This document shows positions 63,976-64,000 of a stretch of DNA of 64,000 nt, piece by piece. The translations under genes were made by a program, and so were the position numbers. Origin of the DNA: Doris montereyensis (lineage: Eukaryota; Mollusca; Gastropoda; Nudibranchia; Dorididae); contig JAXRKP010000013.1 in assembly GCA_037039925.1 (NCBI GenBank), positions 578,316 through 642,315 of the forward strand, written 5' to 3'. The notes under the pieces are model-generated. The model saw only the letters and a program-made list of their open reading frames with translations, was not told the DNA's origin and searched no databases. Position 1 is the first letter of the stretch; each line of letters starts with the position of its first letter.

Positions 63976-64000
63976 TTCTCCCTCCCCCTCTCTCTCTCCC
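63788..64000 (+). repeat. (CT)n microsatellite, runs off the right edge
   Basis: Pyrimidine run with TCTG interruptions. Confidence 0.97.

Overview
This is eukaryotic nuclear DNA from an animal. It is AT-rich and full of interspersed repeats, with long introns that follow GT-AG rules. It has tRNA-derived SINEs, several non-LTR retrotransposon families, TA-flanked MITEs and very long (GA)n, (ATT)n and (TAG)n microsatellites. I see no bacterial operon, ribosome-binding-site pattern or CRISPR array. The repeat style (a SINE tail containing the motif GTTAAAGATCCCTTGGC, CR1/L2-like and RTE-like LINEs) suggests a lophotrochozoan, most likely a mollusc. That taxonomic guess is inference.

Two host genes can be read. 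The first fills most of the window on the minus strand (55287 down to about 4040). It is a medium-chain acyl-CoA synthetase of the ACSM family. I placed 15 coding exons whose splice sites and phases all join, giving about 600 residues: a mitochondrial-type presequence, the AMP-binding TSGTTG loop, the YGQTE motif, the LLGDRG hinge region and the C-terminal PKTVSGK lysine motif. One single-base insertion breaks the frame in coding exon 1, and a decayed copy of the last exon lies in the last intron. The second gene starts at 61007 on the plus strand, divergent from the first. It is the first coding exon of a PDRG1-like prefoldin-related protein, and the rest lies beyond the right edge.

The remaining sequence is repeats inside ACSM introns and in the intergenic gap. 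RTE-like LINE family A has two long copies (23738-26900 and 41826-45138), a partial 5' copy (1-742) and two 3' fragments (50170-50700, 59653-59715). Its 5' end carries a variable number of ~65-bp monomers and its 3' end finishes in GATAAAGAAAG repeats. A second RTE-like LINE (47330-50169, minus) has a 36-bp stretch of its own reverse-transcriptase code expanded into 13 tandem copies. A CR1-like LINE (51825-53240, minus) is nested in another LINE (50900-53530, plus). Several L2/CR1-like fragments, a mariner-like transposase remnant (34330-35150), two MITE families with two copies each, SINEs, minisatellites and long hairpins complete the picture.

Layout: 1-4.0 kb LINE 5' end and microsatellites; 4.1-15 kb ACSM 3' exons with minisatellites and MITEs; 15-27 kb a repeat-filled intron; 27-46 kb the central and N-terminal-half ACSM exons; 46-55 kb a cluster of nested LINEs and SINEs in intron 1; 55.0-55.3 kb ACSM start exon; 55.3-61 kb gene-poor intergenic repeats; 61 kb PDRG1 exon; 62-63.1 kb an L2-like LINE; 63.8-64 kb a CT microsatellite.
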